Shown here: positions 45,347 to 54,526 of the stretch, one piece after another | How positions within the stretch are numbered: the stretch's first letter is position 1 | Layout: each line of letters opens with the position of its first letter | NCBI GenBank assembly: GCA_913776615.1 | Contig: CAJYPK010000024.1 | Span: forward strand, 118,490-182,489 | Length of the DNA stretch: 64,000 nt | Reading direction: 5' to 3' | Origin: an uncultured Hymenobacter sp. | Lineage (GTDB): Bacteria > Bacteroidota > Bacteroidia > Cytophagales > Hymenobacteraceae | Translations under genes and position numbers: made by a program | Notes under the pieces: generated by a model | Told to the model about the DNA's origin: nothing | The model's database searches: none | What the model saw: the letters and a program-made list of their open reading frames with translations, nothing else

Positions 45347-46897
45347 TTACTGGCCCTGCCGGGTAAAATACCGCTCATTCGAATAAATGCCAACCACCTG
45401 CCCACGCTCTTTTTTGAGCCTGACAGTCCGCATCATGGTACCGAAATTAAGCAGGGCCGTCGAGTCCGATAAGGGGTACAGCTGGCCGCGCAGGTTGCCC
45501 CAACTGGCCGTGGCGTTGCTGGTAAAGGTCATCGGCCCGGATTTTGGCCCGCCCTCGTAGATGCCGGCCGGCACGCCAAACCCCGCGTGCGGTGCTTGCC
45601 GGGCCTGGCGCAGCTCGGTTTTTTCTTCGATTTCGTCTTTCTGATTTCGTTTCAAAGACACCAGGTTTTCGCGCACGATTTGGTAAGTATTGGCTTTGCC
45701 AAGCAAAGAATTGTAGAGGTAGTTGGCCGTGAGGTGGGCCAGGGCTTCCATACCTTTTTTGTTGCTGAGTACCACGATGCCCATCTGCCGGGCCGGCAGG
45801 AAGGACAGGTGCGACGAGATACCGCTGTACCCGCCCAGACGCGATACCAGCTGCTCGCCGTTGAACACGGACTGCTCCCAGCCCAGGCCGTAGCCGTAGC
45901 GCTCGTAGGATTGGTAGCGGTTTTTTTGTGCTACCAGGGGCGCAATGGCCTGGTGCAGCGCCGGCTGGCTGAGCACGTGGGGCACGGTGCGGCCCTCACT
46001 GAGAAAAAACCGGAGGTAGGTGAGCAAGTCATCAACGGTGCTCAGGTGCCCGCCGGCCGCCGACATGGAGTTGTCGGCTTTGTCGAACAAGGCGCGCGGC
46101 TGCCCATCTACGTCATCGATGATGTAGCTGATTTGCCGCTGCTTGACCTGCGACACATAACAGGTGGTGGCCTGCATGCCGAGGGGTTGAAATAGCTGCT
46201 CGGCCATGACCTGCTGCCAGGGGCGGCCCAACTGCCGCTCTACGGCGAGCGAGTAGAGCACGGAACCAAGGTTGGAATACACGAACCGGCTGTCGGGCAG
46301 CGCCGTGGTGTACTGCCGGAAAAGGTCGGCCAGCTGCGGCTGGCTTTGGAGGCCGATAAACGCGCTCCAGACCACCGCCTCGTTGTTTTTGAGGCCGTGC
46401 GTGTGCGTGAGCAGCGCCCGCATTGTGATGCGTTGCGGCTGTAGGTGCGGGTCGGCGAAGGTCAGGTCGGGCAGGTAGTCGGCCAGGGTGTTGTCGAGCT
46501 TCACCAGGCCTTTTTCGTCGAGCACGGCGGCCAGCGTCCCGGTCAGCGACTTGGAAGTGGAAGCCAGGTAAAGCTGGGTGCGATCGGAAAAGGGCGTGTG
46601 GGTTTGCGGATTGGCGTAGCCGTAGTGCTTTTTCAGAAAAACCTGCCCGTCCTTGACCACGCCCAGGGTCAGGTTAAGGTCGGGCTGCCCCAAATCGGCC
46701 TGAATCCGGGCCAGCAGCGCATCGAGCGAATCGCTGAGTATGCGGGCTTCGGGGCTCGGCGCAAACGTGGACTTGGGCAGGGGGTGGTGGTGCGCCGGGA
46801 CGTTGAGCCCAGCGCAGGCCACCAGGGCCAGCAGCAGAAGAGTGGCAATAAGCTGCGCAAGCAAACGGCGCGGGCGCGGGGTATCCAAAAAGCTCAT
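45347..46897 (-). CDS. Class C beta-lactamase-like serine hydrolase, lipoprotein
   Basis: Envelope serine hydrolase of 516 residues. The N-terminus '[15 protein letters not shown]' is a lipoprotein signal with Cys near 28. The catalytic SxxK is S113-K116 ('LASTSKSLTG') and YSN at 207-209 ('FVYSNLGSVLYSLA'). The third motif reads 'RLGGYSGISSHLSFLP'. An extra C-terminal domain of about 110 residues follows ('GIYEGGPKSGPMTFTSN'). Family members include esterases, DD-peptidases and penicillin-binding-like proteins; true beta-lactamase activity is not implied. An AraC gene lies 72 bases upstream in the same direction. Confidence 0.88.
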   Translation of the reverse strand: MSFLDTPRPRRLLAQLIATLLLLALVACAGLNVPAHHHPLPKSTFAPSPEARILSDSLDALLARIQADLGQPDLNLTLGVVKDGQVFLKKHYGYANPQTHTPFSDRTQLYLASTSKSLTGTLAAVLDEKGLVKLDNTLADYLPDLTFADPHLQPQRITMRALLTHTHGLKNNEAVVWSAFIGLQSQPQLADLFRQYTTALPDSRFVYSNLGSVLYSLAVERQLGRPWQQVMAEQLFQPLGMQATTCYVSQVKQRQISYIIDDVDGQPRALFDKADNSMSAAGGHLSTVDDLLTYLRFFLSEGRTVPHVLSQPALHQAIAPLVAQKNRYQSYERYGYGLGWEQSVFNGEQLVSRLGGYSGISSHLSFLPARQMGIVVLSNKKGMEALAHLTANYLYNSLLGKANTYQIVRENLVSLKRNQKDEIEEKTELRQARQAPHAGFGVPAGIYEGGPKSGPMTFTSNATASWGNLRGQLYPLSDSTALLNFGTMMRTVRLKKERGQVVGIYSNERYFTRQGQ

Positions 46898-46969
46898 AGG
46901 TAGCGTTTTTGGGGCAAAGCTACCGGGCGCGTATGCTGTGGTCTTGAACGTTGGTAACCTGCCGCCGAA

Positions 46970-47776
46970 TTAGTGCAAGTAGCTGCGCAAGGCCTGTGGT
47001 GTGCAGCCAAAGGCTTGCCGGATGGCGCGGTTCAGGTGGCTCTGGTCGGCGTAGCCGGTCACGTAGGCCACCGCCGCCAGCGCCACGGGCTGGCTCAGCT
47101 GCGCTACGGCGCGCAGCACCCGGTGCTGCTGGCTGTAGGTGGTAGGGGCGAGGTGGTAGTAGTGCTTGAAAACCCGGCTCAGGTAGGCCCGGTGCAGGGC
47201 CAGCTCGCCGGCTAGGTGCTGCACCGAGCGGCCTTCCTCGGGGGCACTGGCCAGCACGGCCGCCGCGTAGGCCAGCCGGGCCGGCGGGGGCGGCGCATCT
47301 TGCAGGGTGTGAATAAAGCCGGTTAGCTGCGCCAGGCTGGTGGCTACCGCGTGGTCGTGGCGCGCCGCCTTCAGCCCAGCCCACAACTGTAGGCCCAGCA
47401 GCGCCACGCGTGGGTGCTGGTAGGTGGCCCAGTGGCGGCAGGCCGCCGGAAAAAGGCTGTCGTCGGCAAACTGAACGGAGAGAATGGTGCAGCCCTTGGC
47501 CCCAAACGTGGTTTCGTGCAGCGCATTGTTGGGCTTGGTAACCAGGGCCGTAGCCGCTAGGCGCGTTTCGCCGCCGGCCGGCGTTTTCTCCCGCGACTCG
47601 CCCGTCAGCACAATGCTGATGCGGGATACGTCGTCGGTATGCCATGGCATGTGGAGGCCAGGCTCGTAGTACGTTTTATGCACCGAGAGGTAGTCAAACT
47701 GAAGCAAGGCATCGGCGGTCATGAGGAGAATGCAGGCATAGGTGAGGTGCTCAAGCTTAATGGGTTGGCTCCGCAA
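46970..47776 (-). CDS. AraC family transcriptional regulator
   Basis: Regulator of up to 268 residues; an alternative start at 47722 would give 250. The N-terminal half is a cupin-like sensor ('YYEPGLHMPWHTDDVSRISI', 'LVTKPNNALHETTFG'). The C-terminal HTHs are 'VQHLAGELALHRAYLSRVFK' and 'LAAVAYVTGYADQSHLNRAI', ending 'FGCTPQALRSYL'. It is just upstream of, and co-directional with, the serine hydrolase gene, which it may control. Its upstream side borders the decayed region. Confidence 0.88.
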   Translation of the reverse strand: MRSQPIKLEHLTYACILLMTADALLQFDYLSVHKTYYEPGLHMPWHTDDVSRISIVLTGESREKTPAGGETRLAATALVTKPNNALHETTFGAKGCTILSVQFADDSLFPAACRHWATYQHPRVALLGLQLWAGLKAARHDHAVATSLAQLTGFIHTLQDAPPPPARLAYAAAVLASAPEEGRSVQHLAGELALHRAYLSRVFKHYYHLAPTTYSQQHRVLRAVAQLSQPVALAAVAYVTGYADQSHLNRAIRQAFGCTPQALRSYLH

Positions 47777-47828
47777 ATGGGAAAGCAGTGAGGCGGGCGG
47801 TGCTGCTGTCGCCCGCCCGCGCCGCCCG

Positions 47829-48112
47829 CTACAGCTTTACGGCATGAAAATAATGATTTGCACCTTCGTCGTCAAATTCTTCGACCAGCGCGAAGCCAGC
47901 GTCGGCCAAAAGCGCCTGGTAGGCCGCCGCGCAAAGGGAGGTAGACGGTAGCCCGATCAGCACATCATGCCACTCCGCTTGTTGCGCCGGGGCCGTAAAC
48001 AGCAGCTTGCCGCCGGGCGGCAAGGTGGCAGCAGCTCTGTGGATGACAAGCGCCGGGGCCAGCAGAAACAGGAGCCCCCAGGCAATAAGGGTGCTGACGG
48101 CAGCGCCCGTAC
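47829..48112 (-). pseudogene. C-terminal fragment of a SAM methyltransferase
   Basis: An open frame on the minus strand reads 'AWGLLFLLAPALVIHRAAAT', 'LPPGGKLLFTAPAQQAEW' and 'LLADAGFALVEEFDDEGANH' before the stop. The PGG-kLLFTaP stretch and following strands are the C-terminal third of a class I methyltransferase. The SAM-binding N-terminus is missing; the frame merges into the metallo-hydrolase fragment. Confidence 0.65.
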
Positions 48113-48400
48113 GCCGGGAACGGATACGGTATCGCCCCGAAGCAACAATTGCTTGCCCCCAGGCTGTAGCAGGAAGCCGGTATGGCCCGGCAGGTCAACC
48201 GCCGTCAGGCCAAGAACGATTTTCGGGCCGGGCAGCTCCGGGATGATAACCTCGTAGGGCTGCAGGGCTAGCCAGGCATTGCGAAATACCGGCTGGCCGT
48301 TCCCCGGCAGACGGGAGGAGGCCCGCCAACGGGTGTATTCTTCGGCCGATACCCCAACGCGGGCCGGGGGAAAGTGGCGGCAGCCATCGGCAGGCTCTAG
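48113..48400 (-). pseudogene. Internal fragment of an MBL-fold hydrolase
   Basis: About 96 codons match the second half of a metallo-beta-lactamase-fold domain: 'PVFRNAWLALQPYEV', then 'LTAVDLPGHTGFLLQPGG' with the zinc-site 'GHT' and 'KQLLLRGDTV'. The HxHxDH motif and everything before it are absent because the fragment stops at the edge of the IS5-type remnant (48401). The other end runs into the methyltransferase fragment. It is non-functional. Confidence 0.65.
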
Positions 48401-48905
48401 GAGCGTATCCAAATAGGGATAAACTATAGGATATGGCGACGACCCAGGCGCTTAGCATTTCTGACACGTTGTGAGCGCGACTGGCTCCCTTGCTGCCGGT
48501 GCCTGTGCCCATGCCCCACCCGCTGGTTGTCATCGACGTCAGGCACCAGACTAAGATGTGCTGCCCGCCATTTTCTTTGTGCTGCGCACGGGTTGCTAAT
48601 GTAAATCGTTGGAATGCAAAGGATGTGCGCAAGGGCTCGGTCGCCCATAGCCGATTCCGGCAGTGAGTGCCGGCCGGCGTGTTTGCCCGCTTCCGAAACG
48701 AGGCCCTACCAGGTTACAACGACTTGATTGGCCTCGCCTTCGATTGGATGGCCCTTGACGGCTCGCTACGCAAAGCGCCGTTGGGTGGGGAAAAAACGGC
48801 CCCAGCCCCACGGGCCGCAGCAAAGGTCAACAGGCCAGAGGCCTGTGGCTGGTCGGTACGATGGGCTCGGCCCCGCGCCATCAGCCGCGAGGCGCCGATA
48901 AGCAA
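48401..48905 (+). mobile_element. Degenerate IS5-family element with broken transposase
   Basis: Left end gagcgtatccaaataggg directly follows CTAG (48397-48400), a target type used by IS5-group elements. A transposase starts at ATG 48433 ('MATTQALSISDTL' then TGA, 'ARLAPLLPVP'). It continues in other frames as 'FFVLRTGC', 'SVAHSRFRQ' then TGA, 'VFARFRNEALPGYNDL' and 'LDGSLRKAPLGGEKT'; the DG and KAPLGGE motif is the hallmark of the IS5 DDE domain. It then frameshifts and fades near 48905. No right end or second CTAG was found. Confidence 0.75.
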
Positions 48906-48949
48906 AGTGACGGTCGCATCTTTACGCTTCGCTTTGTTCTTTTCCGCGC

Positions 48950-50143
48950 ATGTTTAACGTTTCTTTTCGCCCGGCTATCGGCCGGTGCCTGCCGGTCGCG
49001 TTGCTGGCCGTGGCCGGGCTAGCCGGCTGCACTCGTTCGGTACCCACGGCCAGCCGCCACGATTATTTGGTGTACATCGGGACCAATGTCTCCTCGCCCC
49101 AGGAGAATTCTATCTACCTCTACCACCTCAGCCCGACCACCGGCGAGCTGCTGCCGCTGGGGGCCATGAAGGGCGGGGCCAACCCCACCTACCTCACGAT
49201 GGACGCCGCCCACCGCCACCTCTACGCGGTGAGCGAAACCCAGACCTACCTCGGCGCGCCAGGTGGGGGCGTGAGCGCGCTGGCCATCGACCCGCGCACC
49301 GCCATGCTGACCATGCTCAATCAGCAGCCCTCAACCGGGGCCTCGCCCTGCTACATCAGCCTCGACCGGACGGGTAAGAATGCCCTGGTCGCCAACTACT
49401 CCAGCGGCAACGTAGCCGTGCTGCCCGTGCGCCCCGACGGCCAGCTGGCCCCGCCCGCCGCCACCGACCAGCACCAGCCACCCACCGGCCCGCACCAAAA
49501 CCAGGACAAGCCGCACGCCCACAGCTTCCTGCCTGCGCCCGACAACCGCTACGTGTTTTCGGCCGATCTCGGAACCGATAAAGTGTATGGATACCAGCTC
49601 GATGTCGCTACGGGCAAGCTCACGCCGCAGCCCGCGCCCGCTTTCACCGCCAAGCCGGGTGCGGGGCCGCGCCACCTCACGTTTCACCCCAACGGCCGCT
49701 GGGCCTACCTCGAAAACGAGCTGAATTCGACCCTGACGGCGCTGACCTACGACGCCAAGTCCGGCACCTTCCAGGAAATCGAAACCGAATCGACGCTGCC
49801 CGCGGGTTTCAGCGGCGCCAACGCGGGGGCCGACGTGCACGTGAGCCCCGATGGTCGCTTCGTCTACACTTCCAACCGGGGTGATAACAGCCTGGCCGTA
49901 TTCAGCATCGCGCCGGCCGATGGCCGCCTCTCGCTGGTGCAGCACGTAAGCACCCAGGGTAATTGGCCCCGCAACTTCGCCCTCGACCCCAGCGGCCGGG
50001 TACTGCTGGTGGCCAATCAGAATTCGAACGACGTATTCACGTACACAGTTGATAAGCAAACGGGTAAGCTCACGCCTACGGGCAAGTCGATTCGCGTACC
50101 TTCTCCGATGTTTGTGGAGGTCGTGCCTAATTTCACGAAATAG
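48950..50143 (+). CDS. Lactonase-family (YkgB/Pgl-like) beta-propeller lipoprotein
   Basis: Seven-bladed propeller of the 6-phosphogluconolactonase (YbhE) type, 397 residues, but with an export signal and lipobox ('ALLAVAGLAGC', Cys near 27), so it is not the cytosolic Pgl. Repeats: 'HDYLVYIGTNVSSPQENSIY', 'GGANPTYLTMDAAHRHLYAV', 'GASPCYISLDRTGKNALVAN', 'DKPHAHSFLPAPDNRYVFSA', 'GAGPRHLTFHPNGRWAYLEN' and 'GADVHVSPDGRFVYTSNRGD'. It probably hydrolyses a sugar lactone in the periplasm. Exported homologues are common beside glycan loci in Bacteroidetes. Confidence 0.88.
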   Translation: MFNVSFRPAIGRCLPVALLAVAGLAGCTRSVPTASRHDYLVYIGTNVSSPQENSIYLYHLSPTTGELLPLGAMKGGANPTYLTMDAAHRHLYAVSETQTYLGAPGGGVSALAIDPRTAMLTMLNQQPSTGASPCYISLDRTGKNALVANYSSGNVAVLPVRPDGQLAPPAATDQHQPPTGPHQNQDKPHAHSFLPAPDNRYVFSADLGTDKVYGYQLDVATGKLTPQPAPAFTAKPGAGPRHLTFHPNGRWAYLENELNSTLTALTYDAKSGTFQEIETESTLPAGFSGANAGADVHVSPDGRFVYTSNRGDNSLAVFSIAPADGRLSLVQHVSTQGNWPRNFALDPSGRVLLVANQNSNDVFTYTVDKQTGKLTPTGKSIRVPSPMFVEVVPNFTK

Positions 50144-50170
50144 CTTTTCAGGTAGGAGACGTTGATATTC

Positions 50171-50252
50171 TGTCATTGCGAGCAACGCGAAGCAATCGCA
50201 CCTGTTCGGCGGTCGGCCGGGGTGCGATTGCTTCGCGTTGCTCGCAATGACA
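50171..50252. repeat. Inverted repeat, family D (cattgcgagcaacgcg)
   Basis: Perfect 32-bp arms at 50171-50202 and 50221-50252 (tgtcattgcgagcaacgcga... and complement) with an 18-base loop. It lies between the convergent lactonase and ligA genes and is the only copy of this family in the window. Confidence 0.9.
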
Positions 50253-50266
50253 AGAGGAATTAAATG

Positions 50267-52297
<2,031 letters not shown>

Positions 52298-52322
52298 TCA
52301 GTATTATATGCTAACTAAAAAC

Positions 52323-52411
52323 AGAACGTCATGCTGAGCTTGCCGAAGCATCTCCATCGCCCCGTTGAATGATGCGACAGAGATGCTTCGGCAAGCTCAG
52401 CATGACGTTCT
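52323..52411. repeat. Inverted repeat, family A
   Basis: Perfect 32-bp arms at 52323-52354 and 52380-52411, core cgtcatgctgagcttgccga, 25-base loop. It lies just downstream of the small membrane protein gene and upstream of ligA. Confidence 0.9.
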
Positions 52412-52430
52412 ACAGTCTTGCGATGGCCGC

Positions 52431-52670
52431 CTACGCGGCATTCAGCAGCGGGTGGCCGGGCTGCACGAAGTACGTGCTACCGCCCTTAGCGGCGTCGGCT
52501 TCGCCTTGCTCCTCGGTGCGGGCGGGCGGGGCGTTTTCATCTGCGCCGGGCTGGCCTTGGGCTTCTTTCGCCTCGGTGGGGATGATGGGCTCGGCCGGAG
52601 CCTGGGGCTTGAAGCGGGCGATGAGCAGGAAAACGATGGTGGCGACGGCGAACCAGGCGAAGAATTTCAT
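52431..52670 (-). CDS. Small single-pass membrane protein, unknown function
   Basis: Protein of 79 residues from ATG 52670; the longer frame upstream is low-complexity and intergenic in character. Residues 2-18 ('KFFAWFAVATIVFLLIARF') are one membrane helix. The rest is an acidic, Pro/Ala-rich tail ('AEPIIPTEAKEAQGQPGADE') ending with a compact 'GGSTYFVQPGHPLLNA'. No family is recognised. The clean N-terminus and G+C-rich third codon positions favour a real gene. Confidence 0.6.
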   Translation of the reverse strand: MKFFAWFAVATIVFLLIARFKPQAPAEPIIPTEAKEAQGQPGADENAPPARTEEQGEADAAKGGSTYFVQPGHPLLNAA

Positions 52671-52728
52671 GGGGGTAAGGAAACGACAAACCAGATGTGG
52701 GGCAAAAATACACCGGCCGGCCGGTTGG

Positions 52729-53031
52729 CCGGTGAAATGGGGAGTGGTGAGATGGGGAGTGGTGAAATAGTGAATTTGAGGGATGGTGAATTGGGGAGGG
52801 GTAGAATGGTGAAATAAGGAGGTAGTGAGTAGCAACGGCGCATATTTGTGCGGCCATCGCGGCAAAGCTCCCAGTTGCTCTCTCGGCAAACTGTTTAGCT
52901 AGGTGGCAACTGGGTTGCCCGTCACCGTCAAGCTCCCGGCGACGCTTATTCTCCCGCTGGCCACTATCACCCAAAAAACGTAGTACTCCCCAGTTCACCA
53001 TCTCCCTATTTCACCACTCACCATTTCACCG
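52729..53031. repeat. Low-complexity ggtgaaat tracts, inverted at both ends of a gap
   Basis: The 360-base gap holds no gene. From 52729 to about 52825 it is a run of near-repeats of ggtgaaatggggagtggtga. At 52985-53031 the complement occurs (ttcaccatctccctatttca, ccactcaccatttcacc). So the two ends of the gap are inverted repeats with tandem substructure. Confidence 0.65.
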
Positions 53032-53283
53032 ATGCCTGACCAATCCCCCACTTCCTGGGCCGAAACGGCCGCCTCGCTGCTGACCAAGCTGTCGGGCGGC
53101 GTCGAACTAAACCTGGCTTTCGACCAAGTAGAGCTGCAAGTGCCCAACTCGGCCAACCCTGCCGGGGCCCCGGCCACCTGGAAACTCAACGGCGCGCTGC
53201 GCATTCGCACCAAGGGCGAGGCCCCGGCGGCCAGCGCCCCCCGCATTTCCCCGGCCACCGACTCCGGCGCGCCGCGTGGCTAG
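53032..53283 (+). CDS. Small hypothetical protein, first of an overlapping pair
   Basis: Protein of 83 residues starting at ATG 53032. It begins 'MPDQSPTSWAETAASLL', has an amphipathic beta segment ('GVELNLAFDQVELQVPN', 'TWKLNGALRIRTKG') and a Pro/Ala tail. No signal, no membrane helix. It overlaps the next gene by 8 bases (gtggctag), so the two are translationally coupled. No family is recognised. Confidence 0.55.
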   Translation: MPDQSPTSWAETAASLLTKLSGGVELNLAFDQVELQVPNSANPAGAPATWKLNGALRIRTKGEAPAASAPRISPATDSGAPRG

Positions 53284-53623
53284 TGCCCTGGAGGTAGAGG
53301 CCCGGCTGGTGCTCACCTGGCCGGGCGGGCACGAGATTCAGCTGGCGGCCTCGGGCTCCTACCTCATTCTCAACGTGCCCAGCCAGCAGGTGCTCGACCT
53401 CATTACGAGCGGCCCACCCCAGCCGCCGGGTACGCCCAAGAAGCCTAAGCAGCCGAGCGCCGACCCGCTGGAGCAGCTGCACTGGCTGGCCCGCCGCCTG
53501 GGCCTGGTGCTCGACCTGCGGGTGGCCGGTAAAACTTACGCCACCTTCGGCCTGCCCGACCGCAACGGCCCCAAGATTACACTGCACGCGGTACTGGGTA
53601 AAATCGGCTCGTTTTTTAAGTAG
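53276..53623 (+). CDS. Small hypothetical protein, second of an overlapping pair
   Basis: Protein of 115 residues with a GTG start inside the stop region of the previous gene. The first half resembles the same beta pattern as its partner ('ALEVEARLVLTWPGGHEIQL'), followed by a Pro/Lys linker ('PPGTPKKPKQPSADP') and 'LHWLARRLGLVLDLRVAGKT'. Cytosolic. The two partners may be a split or duplicated module; the function is unknown. The heme-copper oxidase subunit gene follows 59 bases later. Confidence 0.6.
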   Translation: MASALEVEARLVLTWPGGHEIQLAASGSYLILNVPSQQVLDLITSGPPQPPGTPKKPKQPSADPLEQLHWLARRLGLVLDLRVAGKTYATFGLPDRNGPKITLHAVLGKIGSFFK

Positions 53624-53682
53624 GTTCGCCGCCGCTGGCCGAACAAAAAACGCGCGTTATGCCTTAACCAAGGGAGTTTCTT

Positions 53683-54357
53683 TTGCTTAATCTCGCAGCC
53701 GTGCAAGTCCCCCGCGACGACCGTAATCTTTCCTCTGGCACTGGCCGCCGCGCGGCCGGCGGTACGGCTTTCGGCCGTATCGAGCGCGTGCCGCCCCTGC
53801 TCATGGTAGTGTACTTGGCCATGGTGGGTATCACCATGATGTTTGTTACGCTGGTGGCCATGTACCTGGCCTCGCGGGGGCAGAATGGGGTGCCGCACGG
53901 CCTGCACCCGTTCCCGCGCTACTTCTCGCTGAGCACGGTGGTGCTGCTGGTATCGTCGTATACCCTGGCGCAGGCCCCGCGCCTGTACCGGGCCGACGAC
54001 CTGGCGGGCCTGGTGCGCTGCCTGGGCGCTACGCTGGTACTGGGCTGCATCTTCAGCGGCTTGCAGGTGCAGGGCTGGCGCGAGCTGGTGCAGCAGGGCG
54101 TACTGTTTGCGGGCGAGAAGAGCGGGACGTTCGTTTACGTTATCTCGGGCCTGCACGTGCTGCACGTGGTGGCGGGATTGATTTTCTTGCTGGTACACCT
54201 GCTGCGGACCCTGCACGCCGAGCGCGACGCGGTGCGCTCGCTGGTGTTCATTCGCAACCCTTACCATTTGCGGCAGCTACGGGCACTGCTTACGTACTGG
54301 CACTTTATCGACGTGTTGTGGGTAGGTTTGTTTGCGATGTTCCTATTTTCGTACTGA
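53683..54357 (+). CDS. Heme-copper oxidase subunit III family protein
   Basis: Inner-membrane protein of up to 224 residues with about five helices (residues 38-60, 78-98, 112-132, 148-172, 200-222). Subunit III stretches: 'PPLLMVVYLAMVGITMMFVT', 'GTFVYVISGLHVLHVVAGLI' and 'LLTYWHFIDVLWVGLFAMFL', with the conserved H, W and D. No subunit I or II gene is near, so it is either an orphan accessory subunit or part of a scattered oxidase. The start is uncertain: TTG 53683 overlaps a -7-like ttcttttg; GTG 53701 is the alternative. Confidence 0.85.
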   Translation: MLNLAAVQVPRDDRNLSSGTGRRAAGGTAFGRIERVPPLLMVVYLAMVGITMMFVTLVAMYLASRGQNGVPHGLHPFPRYFSLSTVVLLVSSYTLAQAPRLYRADDLAGLVRCLGATLVLGCIFSGLQVQGWRELVQQGVLFAGEKSGTFVYVISGLHVLHVVAGLIFLLVHLLRTLHAERDAVRSLVFIRNPYHLRQLRALLTYWHFIDVLWVGLFAMFLFSY

Positions 54358-54526
54358 CCACGGATTCGGCGGATTTTTCGGATTAATCGGATGCTGTAGC
54401 CGGGTATAGGCGACAATTGAACGTACAGGCACCTGGCCAGTAAAAATAAAAAGCCATCCCGAAGGATGGCTTTTTTACGGTCTACAACATCCGATTAATC
54501 CGAAAAATCCGCCGGAATCCGTGGTC
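54356..54526. repeat. Long inverted repeat, family F, joining two stop codons
   Basis: Arms 54356-54399 (gaccacggattcggcggatt...) and 54482-54526 pair over about 44 bases with one bulge and one mismatch. The left arm begins within the subunit III stop codon and the right arm ends at the stop codon of the convergent gliding-type gene. The element therefore fills the whole intergenic space. Confidence 0.85.
54448..54475. terminator. Bidirectional rho-independent terminator
   Basis: Stem aaaaagccatcc / ggatggcttttt with a 4-base loop, A-tract before and T-tract after. It is nested at the centre of the family F inverted repeat. Confidence 0.9.

Noticed and set aside
44953..45366. 137-codon plus-strand frame after GH3
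   Set aside because: No protein character; protein-like sequence in this stretch is on the other strand and broken.
45347..46897. Antibiotic-resistance AmpC beta-lactamase
   Set aside because: Only the general SxxK/YxN fold is shared; the third motif and the extra C-terminal domain fit a lipoprotein esterase or peptidase-like hydrolase.
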